DNA from: an uncultured Pseudomonas sp.
GTDB taxonomy: Bacteria; Pseudomonadota; Gammaproteobacteria; Pseudomonadales; Pseudomonadaceae
NCBI RefSeq assembly: GCF_946886105.1
Contig: NZ_CAMPHV010000082.1
Location: 1-10,994 of the forward strand
Reading direction: 5' to 3'
DNA length: 10,994 bases
Both the position numbers and the translations under genes were made by a program. The notes beneath the pieces were generated by a model, which saw nothing but the letters and a program-made list of their open reading frames with translations, did no database searches and was not told the origin of the DNA. The number at the start of each line of letters is the position of its first letter. The stretch's first letter is position 1. Positions 1 through 7,617 of the stretch are shown here, piece by piece.

Positions 1-120
1 CGAGCCGATCACGCACGGCGCGCCCGCCTGCTTCGCAGCCGTCAGCGCCAGCAGAATCAGCCATCGGCATCCGCAATATGAGCGCCCCATACGCCCTCCC
101 GCCCTCACGTCTGCGGCCAT
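1..120 (-). CDS. Probable exported protein, N-terminal fragment (runs off left edge)
   Basis: An open frame of 40 codons starts 19 nt after the kinase-like gene stop and continues past the window edge. ATG at 120 has GGGAGAGG (126-133) 5 nt upstream, a good ribosome binding site. A second in-frame ATG at 90 has GGGAGGG only 3 nt upstream, so 120 is the more likely start. From the second Met the protein reads as a signal peptide: a short basic n-region (MGRSYCGCR), a hydrophobic core (WLILLALTAA) and polar sequence after it. I infer export to the periplasm or outer membrane. The mature part is not in the window and the family cannot be named. Close spacing suggests it is the last visible gene of the same operon. 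Confidence 0.6.
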   Translation of the reverse strand, partial: MAADVRAGGRMGRSYCGCRWLILLALTAAKQAGAPCVIGS

Positions 121-139
121 ACACGCCTCTCCCAAAACA

Positions 140-2668
140 TTATTGTTCGCCGCGCAAGTTCACACTGACGCTGGTGCTCTGGCCTGATCGTACCTTGGCA
201 TGCACTTCGCGCGTTTGCCCACTATTGGGGTTGTGCAGCTCAATCGAATAGTCCCCGGCCGGGACCGACAACCGAAGCGGCGTCGTCGCATCCGCTTCCA
301 GCTGGATAGGCCGCCCATCCGCCTTGCGCACCGAGCGGATGTAACCCCAGGGAACCGCGTTGATTGCAATATAACCATCGACCAGCGCGTCACTGGAAGA
401 GCGTTGTTCGATGATCGAGTCCAAGGTCAATTTACGCCGACCCAATTCGGCATCATTGGCGAAATGTTCGCGGGCCTGCTCCAGCAACACGCCGGCGTCG
501 TCGTAGCGACGTTGCGCCATCAGGCTGTCCACGTCGCTCAACACGGCGGCGCGCAGTTTTTTCAAGCCCGCCTGGATGACATCCTGCGCATCGGGGTATG
601 CCTGCGCACGTTGATACAGTGCCCAGGCGCTGCTCGCCTGTGGGTTGAAATAGTTGCCGCGGCGCAAGGCGAGCTCGGCCTCATCGAGCAGTTTACGAAC
701 GGCGGCGGATTGTTCGTCGGCGCCCTGCGAGACCCGGGCGTCCAGCTCAGCGAGCTCGACACTCGTTGGCAACGCGCTATGCCCCAGCGCCAGGTAGGCC
801 CTGGCCGATGCCCACTCCTTGCGCTCGACGGCCTGACGGGTGCGCACCAAGGCGACCTGCCCCAAAGCGTCCGCACGCCGGCGCGCGGCAGTGTCGCTCG
901 GCTCCAAGCGCAGAACTTGCAGATACGCGTTGAGCGCTCGCTCCAAAGCTGCTGGCCGATCGACGCCGGCCTCGTCCGCCGCGCTCGCGTCCTCGCGCAA
1001 TTGCGCCAGTTGCTTCCTATGCGCTTCGGCCCCGAGCAGCTTTCGATAATCCGCCTCCAGCTCGACCAATGCGCTGCCGGAATGCGCTATTTCGCGTAAG
1101 CGGTCCAAGGTTTCCTTGGCCAGTTGCAAGTGCCCGCTCTGCAGTTCGGCTTTCGCCTGACCGGCCAGAATGCCTTCCAAGCGCAATCGCCGCTCCTCTA
1201 CGCCAGCGTCTTGTGCGGCCAACTGCTGCGCCTGCCGCAGCAGCATGATTGCAGCATCGACTTGCGCGGCTGCCGGGGGTGCCCCGGCTAACCGAGCATC
1301 GATACCCGCAAAGAGCTCGCTAAGCCGCTCCCGCTCTTCCACTTCGCGACGCGCCTGGGCCAGGGTGCCCGATAACGCCACGAGCTGCTGATTGTCGGGA
1401 AAGGCTCGAATGGCTCGACTCAATGCCAGATCCGCTTCATCCAGCTGCCCCTGCCGAAGCACCTCCTGCACGACCTCGACCGCTCCTTCCTCGATCCGTG
1501 CCGAGATAGCGCCAAGCTCGGTGTTGCCAGGGTCTGCGATACGCAAGGTGCGTAATGTATCCAGAGCGTTGTCGTCGGCCGGCAGCAGCAGCTTGCCCTC
1601 CTTGAGCTGAACGTCGGCATGCTGAACGAGCTTCTGAATCAGCCCCAGCTCTGGCTCCGGGCGAGTCTGCGACCAGATGAGCAAGGCCGAGCCGCAGACC
1701 AATATCATCCCCACGGACAACAGCAAAGCATTCCAGCGCCCGGTACCGGCGGGCGCATCCCAGCGGCTGGCGTCGACCCCTTCCATCGGTGTGCCTACGC
1801 CAGTTAACGCGGGCCGCTGCGACAGCGCCGACAGGGGCGTCACAAGACGTTCGAAGGCGGGTTCGCCAATATTCCGATCCGCCTCGACCCGCATGGCGAG
1901 GCGGGGGGAACGTATTACCAGGGCGTTCAACTGATCCAACAGCATGGTCACGCTGGGCCGCTGCGCTGGCTGCTCGACCAGCATCAGTACCAGGAGCGAC
2001 TCCAGATCGGCGAATTCTTCGGGCAAAGCCGAGAGCCGCGCAAGCTGCCCGGAGCGAGTGCGGTTCGGCTTCTCACCAGTCAACAGATAATGCAACAACA
2101 GGCCAAGGCTATAGATATCGGCCCGCGCATCCGGTGGCCGGCTGGAAAAACACTCGGGCGCACAATAATCGAGGGCATCCCCACCGCCTCGGTGCGTGCC
2201 GGCGATCCAGGTCATGCCGAGATCGAGCAGGACGGCTTCACCGTTCGCACGTATGCCGATCCGATCCGGATGAAGAACCGTATGGAATACCCCCGCCCGG
2301 TGCAGCCCGCCGACTGCCGAAGTCGTTTCCGCGAACAGCCGTAAACGCTCGCGTAGCGACAAGCTGGAAAGCCAATCCGAATCGCCGGGCCACTTACCCG
2401 TCAAAGGTTCCGCGCAGCGGCTGTCCTCCCCCTGCCCCACCTGCACATCGCGCAACAGATTCGGGTGACGGGACTGACGCAACAATGCGGTTTCCCGGGA
2501 GAAGCGCTCCAGCGGCAGGCTACGCCCGCGACCAGGCAGGCATAGCGCAAACAGCGAGCCTTGCGCCTCGGGTTGCAGGGCGACCAGGCGGCTGATGAAT
2601 CGCTTATCGGTGACTTGCTCACTCACAGCGACATTCCGGAATCGAGATGAAGCGGTAAGCTCCGCCAT
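140..2668 (-). CDS. Membrane-anchored degenerate Ser/Thr kinase (pseudokinase) with periplasmic PEGA-like C-terminus
   Basis: This 842-aa protein has a cytoplasmic kinase-fold domain (about 20-250), a linker, one membrane segment (about 313-332), a long helical TPR-like periplasmic region (340-760) and a PEGA-like beta domain (763-842: NAVPWGYIR, TPLRLSVPAGDYSIEL). Kinase landmarks are recognisable: helix-C Glu59, DLG at 149-151, APE at 170-172, DIYSLG at 184-189 and Arg237. However, the VAIK lysine aligns with Cys43, the HRD motif reads HTV (129-131), the catalytic-loop Asn aligns with Arg136, and there is no glycine-rich loop. Phosphotransfer is therefore unlikely; a scaffold or switch role is inferred. 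ATG at 2668 has no clear Shine-Dalgarno; GTG at residue 15 is an alternative. It lies 56 nt after the outer-membrane gene, with a hairpin between them, and 19 nt before an exported protein. Confidence 0.85.
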   Translation of the reverse strand: MAELTASSRFRNVAVSEQVTDKRFISRLVALQPEAQGSLFALCLPGRGRSLPLERFSRETALLRQSRHPNLLRDVQVGQGEDSRCAEPLTGKWPGDSDWLSSLSLRERLRLFAETTSAVGGLHRAGVFHTVLHPDRIGIRANGEAVLLDLGMTWIAGTHRGGGDALDYCAPECFSSRPPDARADIYSLGLLLHYLLTGEKPNRTRSGQLARLSALPEEFADLESLLVLMLVEQPAQRPSVTMLLDQLNALVIRSPRLAMRVEADRNIGEPAFERLVTPLSALSQRPALTGVGTPMEGVDASRWDAPAGTGRWNALLLSVGMILVCGSALLIWSQTRPEPELGLIQKLVQHADVQLKEGKLLLPADDNALDTLRTLRIADPGNTELGAISARIEEGAVEVVQEVLRQGQLDEADLALSRAIRAFPDNQQLVALSGTLAQARREVEERERLSELFAGIDARLAGAPPAAAQVDAAIMLLRQAQQLAAQDAGVEERRLRLEGILAGQAKAELQSGHLQLAKETLDRLREIAHSGSALVELEADYRKLLGAEAHRKQLAQLREDASAADEAGVDRPAALERALNAYLQVLRLEPSDTAARRRADALGQVALVRTRQAVERKEWASARAYLALGHSALPTSVELAELDARVSQGADEQSAAVRKLLDEAELALRRGNYFNPQASSAWALYQRAQAYPDAQDVIQAGLKKLRAAVLSDVDSLMAQRRYDDAGVLLEQAREHFANDAELGRRKLTLDSIIEQRSSSDALVDGYIAINAVPWGYIRSVRKADGRPIQLEADATTPLRLSVPAGDYSIELHNPNSGQTREVHAKVRSGQSTSVSVNLRGEQ

Positions 2669-2698
2669 GGAAAGGTACGCGGCATCCGTCGAATTCCG

Positions 2699-2720
2699 CT
2701 GATAGCGAAGCCTCTATCAG
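2699..2720 (-). repeat. Short hairpin between outer-membrane gene and pseudokinase gene
   Basis: CTGATAG (2699-2705) and CTATCAG (2714-2720) form a perfect 7-bp stem with an 8-nt loop, 4 nt after the outer-membrane protein stop codon. No T-rich tract follows on the minus strand, so it does not look like a complete intrinsic terminator. It may stabilise the upstream transcript or reduce read-through into the pseudokinase gene. Confidence 0.5.
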
Positions 2721-2724
2721 GATG

Positions 2725-4002
2725 CTAGAAGCGCGCCACAGCTGCCAGCGAGAAGGTGTCGGCGTATCTGGAAAAGTCCGCGCCGAAATCCACCGAGAAC
2801 TGTTCGAAGGCCAACCCCAGACCGAAGGTGTAGTGGTTCTGATCGCCTGTCCTCGCGGAGAAAACCTGCGCGCTATTATCGAAATCATCATCGCCCTGAT
2901 AGTGCAGCGTGTGCTCAGGGTCACGCCATATACCCGCGCGAATGCTCAGCGGAGTCGGCATGTTAAGGAACACATACTCTCCGCCGAAGCGAATTTCGGT
3001 TCCGTCGCGCAGTTTGAGCAGCGCCGTGTCATCGCCAAAGGCCGGACCGGCCCCATCCTCTAGATATGCGGCACTGATATTGCGGGTCAATTGGGAATAG
3101 CGAATACGGTTTACATCGAAATTCAAGGTAAACGTCTCGCTGACTCGATAACTTAGTCCCATCCCCAGAACATCCGGAATATCAAAATCGCTGCGTTTGT
3201 TTACGAATTCGACCTGCTCTCCCCCTGGGCTCCCTATGTTGTTACTCGAGACGACCTGGTAGTAAAACCGCGGCGACCGCCGATACACCATCCCCAAGGA
3301 CAACTCATCCGTTATCAAATAGCGCAGGCCGAGTGTGTAGCCTAAACCATGATCCGAGCCTTTCTGAGAATGGCGGGAGTGTCCCTCGTTGCCGTCCCAG
3401 TCGACGAAATCCCGCGTGGTCAAAGAGTCGATCTCAAAATCGTGCCAGGCAAGGCCGGCGCCCAGCCGTAATCTTTCGCCCAGGGCCCAGCCGACCGATA
3501 GACCGTACGCCACATCCTTCACCGTGCTGCGACTGGAAAAGGGGGCCACGATAAAATCATCATCTTTGGGCGCAAAATCGAATTGGGTATTGAAGTTCAT
3601 CAACTCATGTCGATAGAGCGCGACCGTTGCATATTCGAAGGGAAAAACAGCGGAAAGAAAGGAAACCCCACTGGAAGACGAACGGGTTTGATCATGGTAG
3701 GAGAGGATGTCGAAATCATCTGTCACCACGATATTGCTGAGATGGGGTGTCGTATAACGGTTGTAGCGTCCTTCCACTGACAGTTCGCGTCGCGACAACT
3801 GGGTCAATCCGGCCGGGTTGGCATAGGCCGCAGTGGCATCATCGGCAAGCGCTACGAATGCCCCACCCATCGACAGACTGCGTGCGCCCGGGTTAGCGAA
3901 ATTGAACTGAATTGCCGAAGTCCCTTCTTCGTCAGTGATCGCATAAGCACTACTTGACCCGGCCAATGCCAATGCAACGGCCAAACGCAAACGAATTGTC
4001 AT
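2725..4002 (-). CDS. OmpP1/FadL/TodX-family outer-membrane transport protein
   Basis: The 425-aa product begins with a typical signal peptide (MTIRLRLAVALALAGSSSAYA, cut after Ala21). It continues with the family hallmark: an N-terminal segment in which SMGGAFVALADDATAAYANP leads into NPAGL (62-66). The rest alternates short amphipathic strands and turns and ends in Phe425, as expected for a protein inserted by the BAM machinery. Family members are 14-stranded barrels that pass hydrophobic substrates such as fatty acids or aromatics; the substrate here cannot be told. Length matches the family. ATG at 4002 has only a weak ribosome binding site. It is the third gene of the minus-strand cluster, 132 nt after the response regulator, with a 10-bp dyad upstream that may act on its expression. 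Family confident, substrate unknown. Confidence 0.88.
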   Translation of the reverse strand: MTIRLRLAVALALAGSSSAYAITDEEGTSAIQFNFANPGARSLSMGGAFVALADDATAAYANPAGLTQLSRRELSVEGRYNRYTTPHLSNIVVTDDFDILSYHDQTRSSSSGVSFLSAVFPFEYATVALYRHELMNFNTQFDFAPKDDDFIVAPFSSRSTVKDVAYGLSVGWALGERLRLGAGLAWHDFEIDSLTTRDFVDWDGNEGHSRHSQKGSDHGLGYTLGLRYLITDELSLGMVYRRSPRFYYQVVSSNNIGSPGGEQVEFVNKRSDFDIPDVLGMGLSYRVSETFTLNFDVNRIRYSQLTRNISAAYLEDGAGPAFGDDTALLKLRDGTEIRFGGEYVFLNMPTPLSIRAGIWRDPEHTLHYQGDDDFDNSAQVFSARTGDQNHYTFGLGLAFEQFSVDFGADFSRYADTFSLAAVARF

Positions 4003-4083
4003 ATCAATACCAGTGCTGGAGACTTATTTGAAAGTTCTGCCAATGAAGGCCAGGAATGAACTTCATAACGCATCAACAGTTCG

Positions 4084-4117
4084 CACCGCTATCGATTGCA
4101 AACAAGGGATAGCGGTG
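4084..4117 (-). promoter_or_regulatory. Perfect 10-bp inverted repeat between response regulator and outer-membrane gene
   Basis: CACCGCTATC (4084-4093) and GATAGCGGTG (4108-4117) are perfect inverted copies with a 14-nt loop, 17 nt beyond the response-regulator stop and about 80 nt before the outer-membrane protein start. The transcript can form a strong hairpin, but no U tract follows on either strand. A TATATAAG stretch (4122-4129 read on the minus strand) just before it could be a -10 box, which would place the dyad as an operator; no good -35 is visible. Attenuating hairpin or operator are both open. Confidence 0.5.
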
Positions 4118-4134
4118 GGTCTTATATAGGTGCC

Positions 4135-5097
4135 TTAAGGCTCCGTATTGCAGAACGGCCAATAACGGGTGAGCAGCCGCCTGAACAGAATCTGGTCATG
4201 AATTTGATTGATATCCGCCACTATGTGTCGTTGTTTTAGTGCGGGTACGGCACGCACGTTATCGACATGGCGAGCGGCCGACATCAGACTCAAGCGCATC
4301 ACGCCCTTCTGCACCGGTCGTTTCAGGTAGCGATAGATCTGCCCTTCGTTGATCAGATTGATCGCGATAGAGGAATCCAGATTGCGCGAGGTGACGATGG
4401 TGGATATCGCCGGGTTCATCGCCTTGAGCACCTTGACGAAGTCGCTGACGTCCTGCCCGGCCACGCTGACATCGGAAACGATGATATCGACCTTCTCCCG
4501 ATCGATTACCCGCAGGGCGCTCTCCAGATCGCGGGCGACGAAGCAACGGGGCGAATCGCCCATGGCTTCCAGGCAGACATCCAGCAAATCCCCTTCGTCA
4601 TCGATCACCAGAACGCTCGCATCGATCGAGCTGAGTGGCTGGACAAGCGCTTGGCCATCGTCCTCCGGTTCGATCTCCCGCGGCACGACGTTCCCTGTAT
4701 TACGTGCGATCTGCACGGCGCTGGCCAGCAACGTACGTATTTCGTCGTTGGACCAGGGCTTATTGATAAAACGGAATACTTCTCCATCGTTGATCGAGCT
4801 GATCACCGATGGCATGTCGGAGTAGCCGGTCAAGAGGATGCGCATCGTGCTGGGGGAGATCCTGCGCACCTGTCGCAGCAACTCGGCCCCGAGCATCTGC
4901 GGCATGCGCTGGTCGCTGACGATGACATCGACTTTCTCCCTGCGCACGATCTCCAGCGCCTCCTTGGGATCCGTCGTACTCAATACCCGGTAGCTGCTGC
5001 GAAACAATGAGGTGAGGCTCATCAGGATGAAACGTTCGTCATCGACGAACAGCACCGTGGCCTTTTCGGGCATTTCTTGAACAGGAATAGCTGACAT
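4135..5097 (-). CDS. Tandem two-receiver response regulator without output domain
   Basis: The 320-aa protein holds two CheY-like receiver domains. REC1 (about 14-130) has the full active site: acidic Asp19/Asp20, phosphoacceptor Asp62 in SDQRMP, Thr90 and Lys113 in INKPW, closest in style to receivers of RpfG-like regulators. REC2 (about 161-275) has Asp166/Asp167, candidate phosphoacceptor Asp209 and Thr236, but the usual Lys before Pro is Arg260 (LKRP). The last about 45 residues match no DNA-binding or enzymatic domain I recognise. It should receive phosphate from the histidine kinase encoded immediately upstream; the 2-nt gap (TGA-AT-ATG) and lack of a ribosome binding site imply translational coupling. 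With no output domain it probably acts by protein contacts or as a phosphate relay. Strong on domains, unsure on target. Confidence 0.9.
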   Translation of the reverse strand: MSAIPVQEMPEKATVLFVDDERFILMSLTSLFRSSYRVLSTTDPKEALEIVRREKVDVIVSDQRMPQMLGAELLRQVRRISPSTMRILLTGYSDMPSVISSINDGEVFRFINKPWSNDEIRTLLASAVQIARNTGNVVPREIEPEDDGQALVQPLSSIDASVLVIDDEGDLLDVCLEAMGDSPRCFVARDLESALRVIDREKVDIIVSDVSVAGQDVSDFVKVLKAMNPAISTIVTSRNLDSSIAINLINEGQIYRYLKRPVQKGVMRLSLMSAARHVDNVRAVPALKQRHIVADINQIHDQILFRRLLTRYWPFCNTEP

Positions 5098-5099
5098 AT

Positions 5100-6836
5100 T
5101 CAGATAACCGGCAAGCTAAGAGTGAAAGTAGTACCCGTCCCTGGCGTCGATTCCACCGTAAGCGCGCCTCCGTGGTCCTGGACGATCTGATAAGCAGTGG
5201 ACAACCCCAACCCGGTCCCCTTGCCTATTTCCTTGGTGGTGACGAATGGATCGAAAATTCTCGGCAAGAGGTCGGCTGGAATGCCATGGCCGTCATCTTC
5301 TACAGATATCTCGACGAAGCGTCCATTCACCCGCGTACGCACCGCGATGTTGCCGCCCTGCTCCGGAAGAGCCTGGGCGGCATTGACGATAAGATTGAGG
5401 AGAACCTGGTTGATCTGCGATGGACCGCACTCCACCAGCGGCAGCTCGGCATAATCGCGATGCACCCGGGCCTTGGCGTTACTCAAGGTGTTGTTGGCGA
5501 TTCGCAACACGTCATCAATACCCTTGTTCAGATCTACGCGGTCATTCTTACCGCGATCGAGACGGCTGAAATCCCGCAGACTCTTGACCAGCTCACTGAT
5601 CTGATTCAACCCCTCGCCGGTGGCTTCGAGCAATTCCATCATCTCCTGCCGACACCCCTCATTCTGTAACTGCCGGGCACGCATTGCCATTTCCGGGTCG
5701 ATTGCCGCCATGCCATCGGCCATCTTGTCGACGAAGCGATCGAACACCTCCCCCATCTCACCGAGACGTTCGCGCACGATCTCCACATTGCTGGATGAGA
5801 AGCCAAGCGGCGTGTTGATCTCATGGGCAACCCCGGCCACCATCTGGCCCAGGGAAGCCATCTTCTCGGCCTGCATGATCTGCAGTTGGGATTGTTTGAG
5901 TTCATCGTAGGCTTTGGCCAGTTGCTGGGTGCGCTCGCCCACCTGAGTTTCCAAGGTTGCATAACTGTGGCGCAGGCGTAGCGCCAGGAGCAGCAGCACG
6001 AAAAGCAATATCGACGCGTAAGCGATCAACGCCAGACGATAGGTTTCCGCACGCCGAAAATCATCGGAAGAACGCTGGGTATAAGCATTCAAAATATCGT
6101 CGAGTGCGGACATCGGCGCATTGACGACGCTCAACAGCGCCGCATCCCTGCTGGGTAACCGCTGCAATATGTAGGTGATATCGGTAGTCAGGATATCTAC
6201 CAGCGCTTGTACCTCGCCAAACGTGGCGTGGTCTTGGCGAATAGCGTCCAGTTGCGCCTGTAGATTCTTCGCCGAACCCTCGCTGCCATCGTACAAATAG
6301 GTGAACAACGCCGTGCGCAGGCCATCGATCTGGTCTTTCGCCTGGGTAAAACTGGCTATGCGCTCGATCCCGAAGATGGCTAGATCGACCGTCTCCTTTA
6401 GTCCGGTATTCAGGGCCAGGAACTGTTCGATAAATTCCTGCTTCTGGCTTTTGGCCGCGTAGTACTCCAGCACCAAGGTCGCTTCGTCAGCCTGACCGAG
6501 CCGAGCGGGATCTGTCGGGCTGGAACCGCTGGCTTTGATATCGCCGAACAGACGGTCTTCGGTTTCACGAATGCGCGCCTCGATGCTGGCGATAGCACGA
6601 TCTTTCTGGGGCAGATCCTGACGCGTCATCAGCAATCGGACGTTCAATTGCGCATCGAGCTCTTGCAACTGACGAATCGCATCACGGGTTTCGTCGTGCT
6701 CGCGCCAGTTGATCGCCTGGACCTGAAAAAGAAGGAAAACCAGCAACCCCACAGCCGCCGCGGCCAGCAACCCTCCGCCGAGGAAAGAGAGGCTAACGCC
6801 CCCTCGCACCAAGTGCCCGCCGCCATACTGTCGCAT
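5100..6836 (-). CDS. Transmembrane sensor histidine kinase with all-helical periplasmic sensor
   Basis: The 578-aa protein has membrane segments at about 16-40 and 268-288 enclosing a helical sensor of about 225 residues. The stretch LEYYAAKSQKQEFIEQF (123-139) recalls the DAHL sensor family. A coiled coil (about 295-325) leads to the dimerisation domain with H-box AHEINTPLG, His338 being the phosphorylated residue. The span from His338 to the second DHp helix (about 405-428) is longer than usual. The ATPase domain shows the N box (Asn485), DDGHGIP (514-520), FDPFVTTK (528-535) and GKGTGLGLS (538-546), so it should be active. ATG at 6836 has GGGAG (6842-6846) at good spacing. It autophosphorylates and passes phosphate to the receiver protein encoded 2 nt downstream. 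Its 5' region carries a MITE-like insertion. The signal sensed is unknown. Confidence 0.92.
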   Translation of the reverse strand: MRQYGGGHLVRGGVSLSFLGGGLLAAAAVGLLVFLLFQVQAINWREHDETRDAIRQLQELDAQLNVRLLMTRQDLPQKDRAIASIEARIRETEDRLFGDIKASGSSPTDPARLGQADEATLVLEYYAAKSQKQEFIEQFLALNTGLKETVDLAIFGIERIASFTQAKDQIDGLRTALFTYLYDGSEGSAKNLQAQLDAIRQDHATFGEVQALVDILTTDITYILQRLPSRDAALLSVVNAPMSALDDILNAYTQRSSDDFRRAETYRLALIAYASILLFVLLLLALRLRHSYATLETQVGERTQQLAKAYDELKQSQLQIMQAEKMASLGQMVAGVAHEINTPLGFSSSNVEIVRERLGEMGEVFDRFVDKMADGMAAIDPEMAMRARQLQNEGCRQEMMELLEATGEGLNQISELVKSLRDFSRLDRGKNDRVDLNKGIDDVLRIANNTLSNAKARVHRDYAELPLVECGPSQINQVLLNLIVNAAQALPEQGGNIAVRTRVNGRFVEISVEDDGHGIPADLLPRIFDPFVTTKEIGKGTGLGLSTAYQIVQDHGGALTVESTPGTGTTFTLSLPVI

Positions 6837-6852
6837 CTACACTCCCGGTCCC

Positions 6853-6998
6853 TAGCAGGCTGTTGAAAAACTACCTGCGTTGCCATCGCGGCGTTAAAAA
6901 CAGGCTCAAAATGCTCATTTACAGCTCGTAAACTCCGCTTTTTCGCCTGTTTTTGCCTTGCGCTGGCTGCCTCGCTTACGTTTTTCAACGGCCTGCTA
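6853..6998. mobile_element. MITE-like palindromic repeat, 146 bp
   Basis: The ends are near-perfect inverted repeats: TAGCAGGCTGTTGAAAAA on the left and the complement of TAGCAGGCCGTTGAAAAA on the right (17 of 18 match), flanked by CTAG at both junctions. Inside lie two nested inverted repeats: AAAAACAGGC (6896-6905) with GCCTGTTTTT (6945-6954), and TTTAC (6918-6922) with GTAAA (6928-6932). There is no transposase gene, so it would be non-autonomous. I recall closely similar repeats scattered in Pseudomonas/Stutzerimonas genomes; that is memory, not a search. It sits just upstream of the histidine-kinase ribosome binding site and would be transcribed into the mRNA leader. Any target duplication is masked by the self-complementary CTAG. 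Confidence 0.8.
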
Positions 6999-7076
6999 GC
7001 ACCGCAGACTCAAGCAACTCCCCGGCTCAATTACGACCCTGGGTAACCATGAATACCAGGCTAGGCTGTGGCCCGC

Positions 7077-7163
7077 AGAATACAGAGCGCCTGAGTAAAG
7101 AGTCGATCAGCAACCCCCTATTTTCAGTAGGCATCCCCCTACCAAAAACAAGTGAACCCCCTA
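7077..7163 (-). promoter_or_regulatory. Three-site direct-repeat array (TAGGGGG) with possible -10, upstream of histidine kinase
   Basis: CCCCCTA occurs at 7114-7120, 7135-7141 and 7157-7163, so starts are 21 and 22 bp apart, about two helical turns, placing all copies on the same DNA face. On the minus strand they read TAGGGGG. A TATTCT box (7082-7077, minus) lies about 37 bp downstream of the nearest copy with no good -35, as expected for an activator-dependent promoter; the sites would then be near -47, -68 and -90. The regulator is not known. A promoter here would serve the histidine-kinase operon through the MITE-like element. Confidence 0.45.
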
Positions 7164-7617
7164 CTCGATAAAGGGCAACCGCGCAGCAGCGGCGGCCAAT
7201 AGCTGAAATCGACCGCAATGCCCGATTCGGCGTAACTGCCCTCACTGCCGCGAGCCGACGCAACAGTTACGCATAAATTAGGGCCATAAGCCGGATGAGT
7301 TCGTCAGCCAGGCACAACTCGATGGCTGCAATGCTTGGGCTCTTGGCGGAATGGTTGCGGGGAAGCGAGGCCTTGTGTCAAGCCTCAGGGATGGTGCGCT
7401 GTGCGAAAAAGGTGATTGTAGATAAGCAGTACGGGCTGCGGTGCCAAGTAGAAACCTGTCAAACAATAGGAGGTACAAACCACGGTTTTGCCTTGAATGA
7501 TCAAGCAGAAGCAAAAATTAATCGTGGCCTGTCTCCTATCGCTCTCACTCTATATCGTGACCGCCCTTACTATTGGATCAATCAAGTATGACGACCTGCA
7601 CCTTACTTGATCGCAAT
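7164..7617. other. Intergenic stretch without a convincing gene
   Basis: No open frame here has both a good ribosome binding site and protein-like composition. Base composition shifts from GC-rich on the left to AT-richer near the ATPase gene, so the stretch probably contains the edge of the acquired segment. AGGAGG occurs at 7468-7473 on the plus strand but is 23 nt before the nearest ATG (7497), which opens a 37-codon hydrophobic frame. No tRNA-like fold, integrase or direct-repeat attachment site was seen. Confidence 0.5.
7581..7611 (-). repeat. Hairpin just downstream of the ATPase gene
   Basis: ATCAAGTA (7581-7588) and TACTTGAT (7604-7611) are perfect 8-bp inverted repeats with a 15-nt loop, 6 nt past the ATPase stop codon. 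The stem is AT-rich and no U tract follows on the minus strand, so terminator function is doubtful. Confidence 0.35.

Noticed and set aside
200..1099. 299-codon plus-strand open frame
   Set aside because: It lies entirely antisense to the pseudokinase gene, whose protein has clear domains; it is a GC-rich shadow frame.
6644..6988. 114-codon minus-strand frame starting inside the MITE-like element
   Set aside because: Its first part is a translation of the repeat and the rest runs out of frame through the histidine kinase gene; such repeat translations are common spurious calls.
7027..7263. 78-codon minus-strand frame in the spacer upstream of the histidine kinase
   Set aside because: It covers the operator-like repeats, has low-complexity GC-rich composition and no ribosome binding site.
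7295..7591. 98-codon plus-strand frame
   Set aside because: No ribosome binding site and no recognisable family; composition changes along its length.
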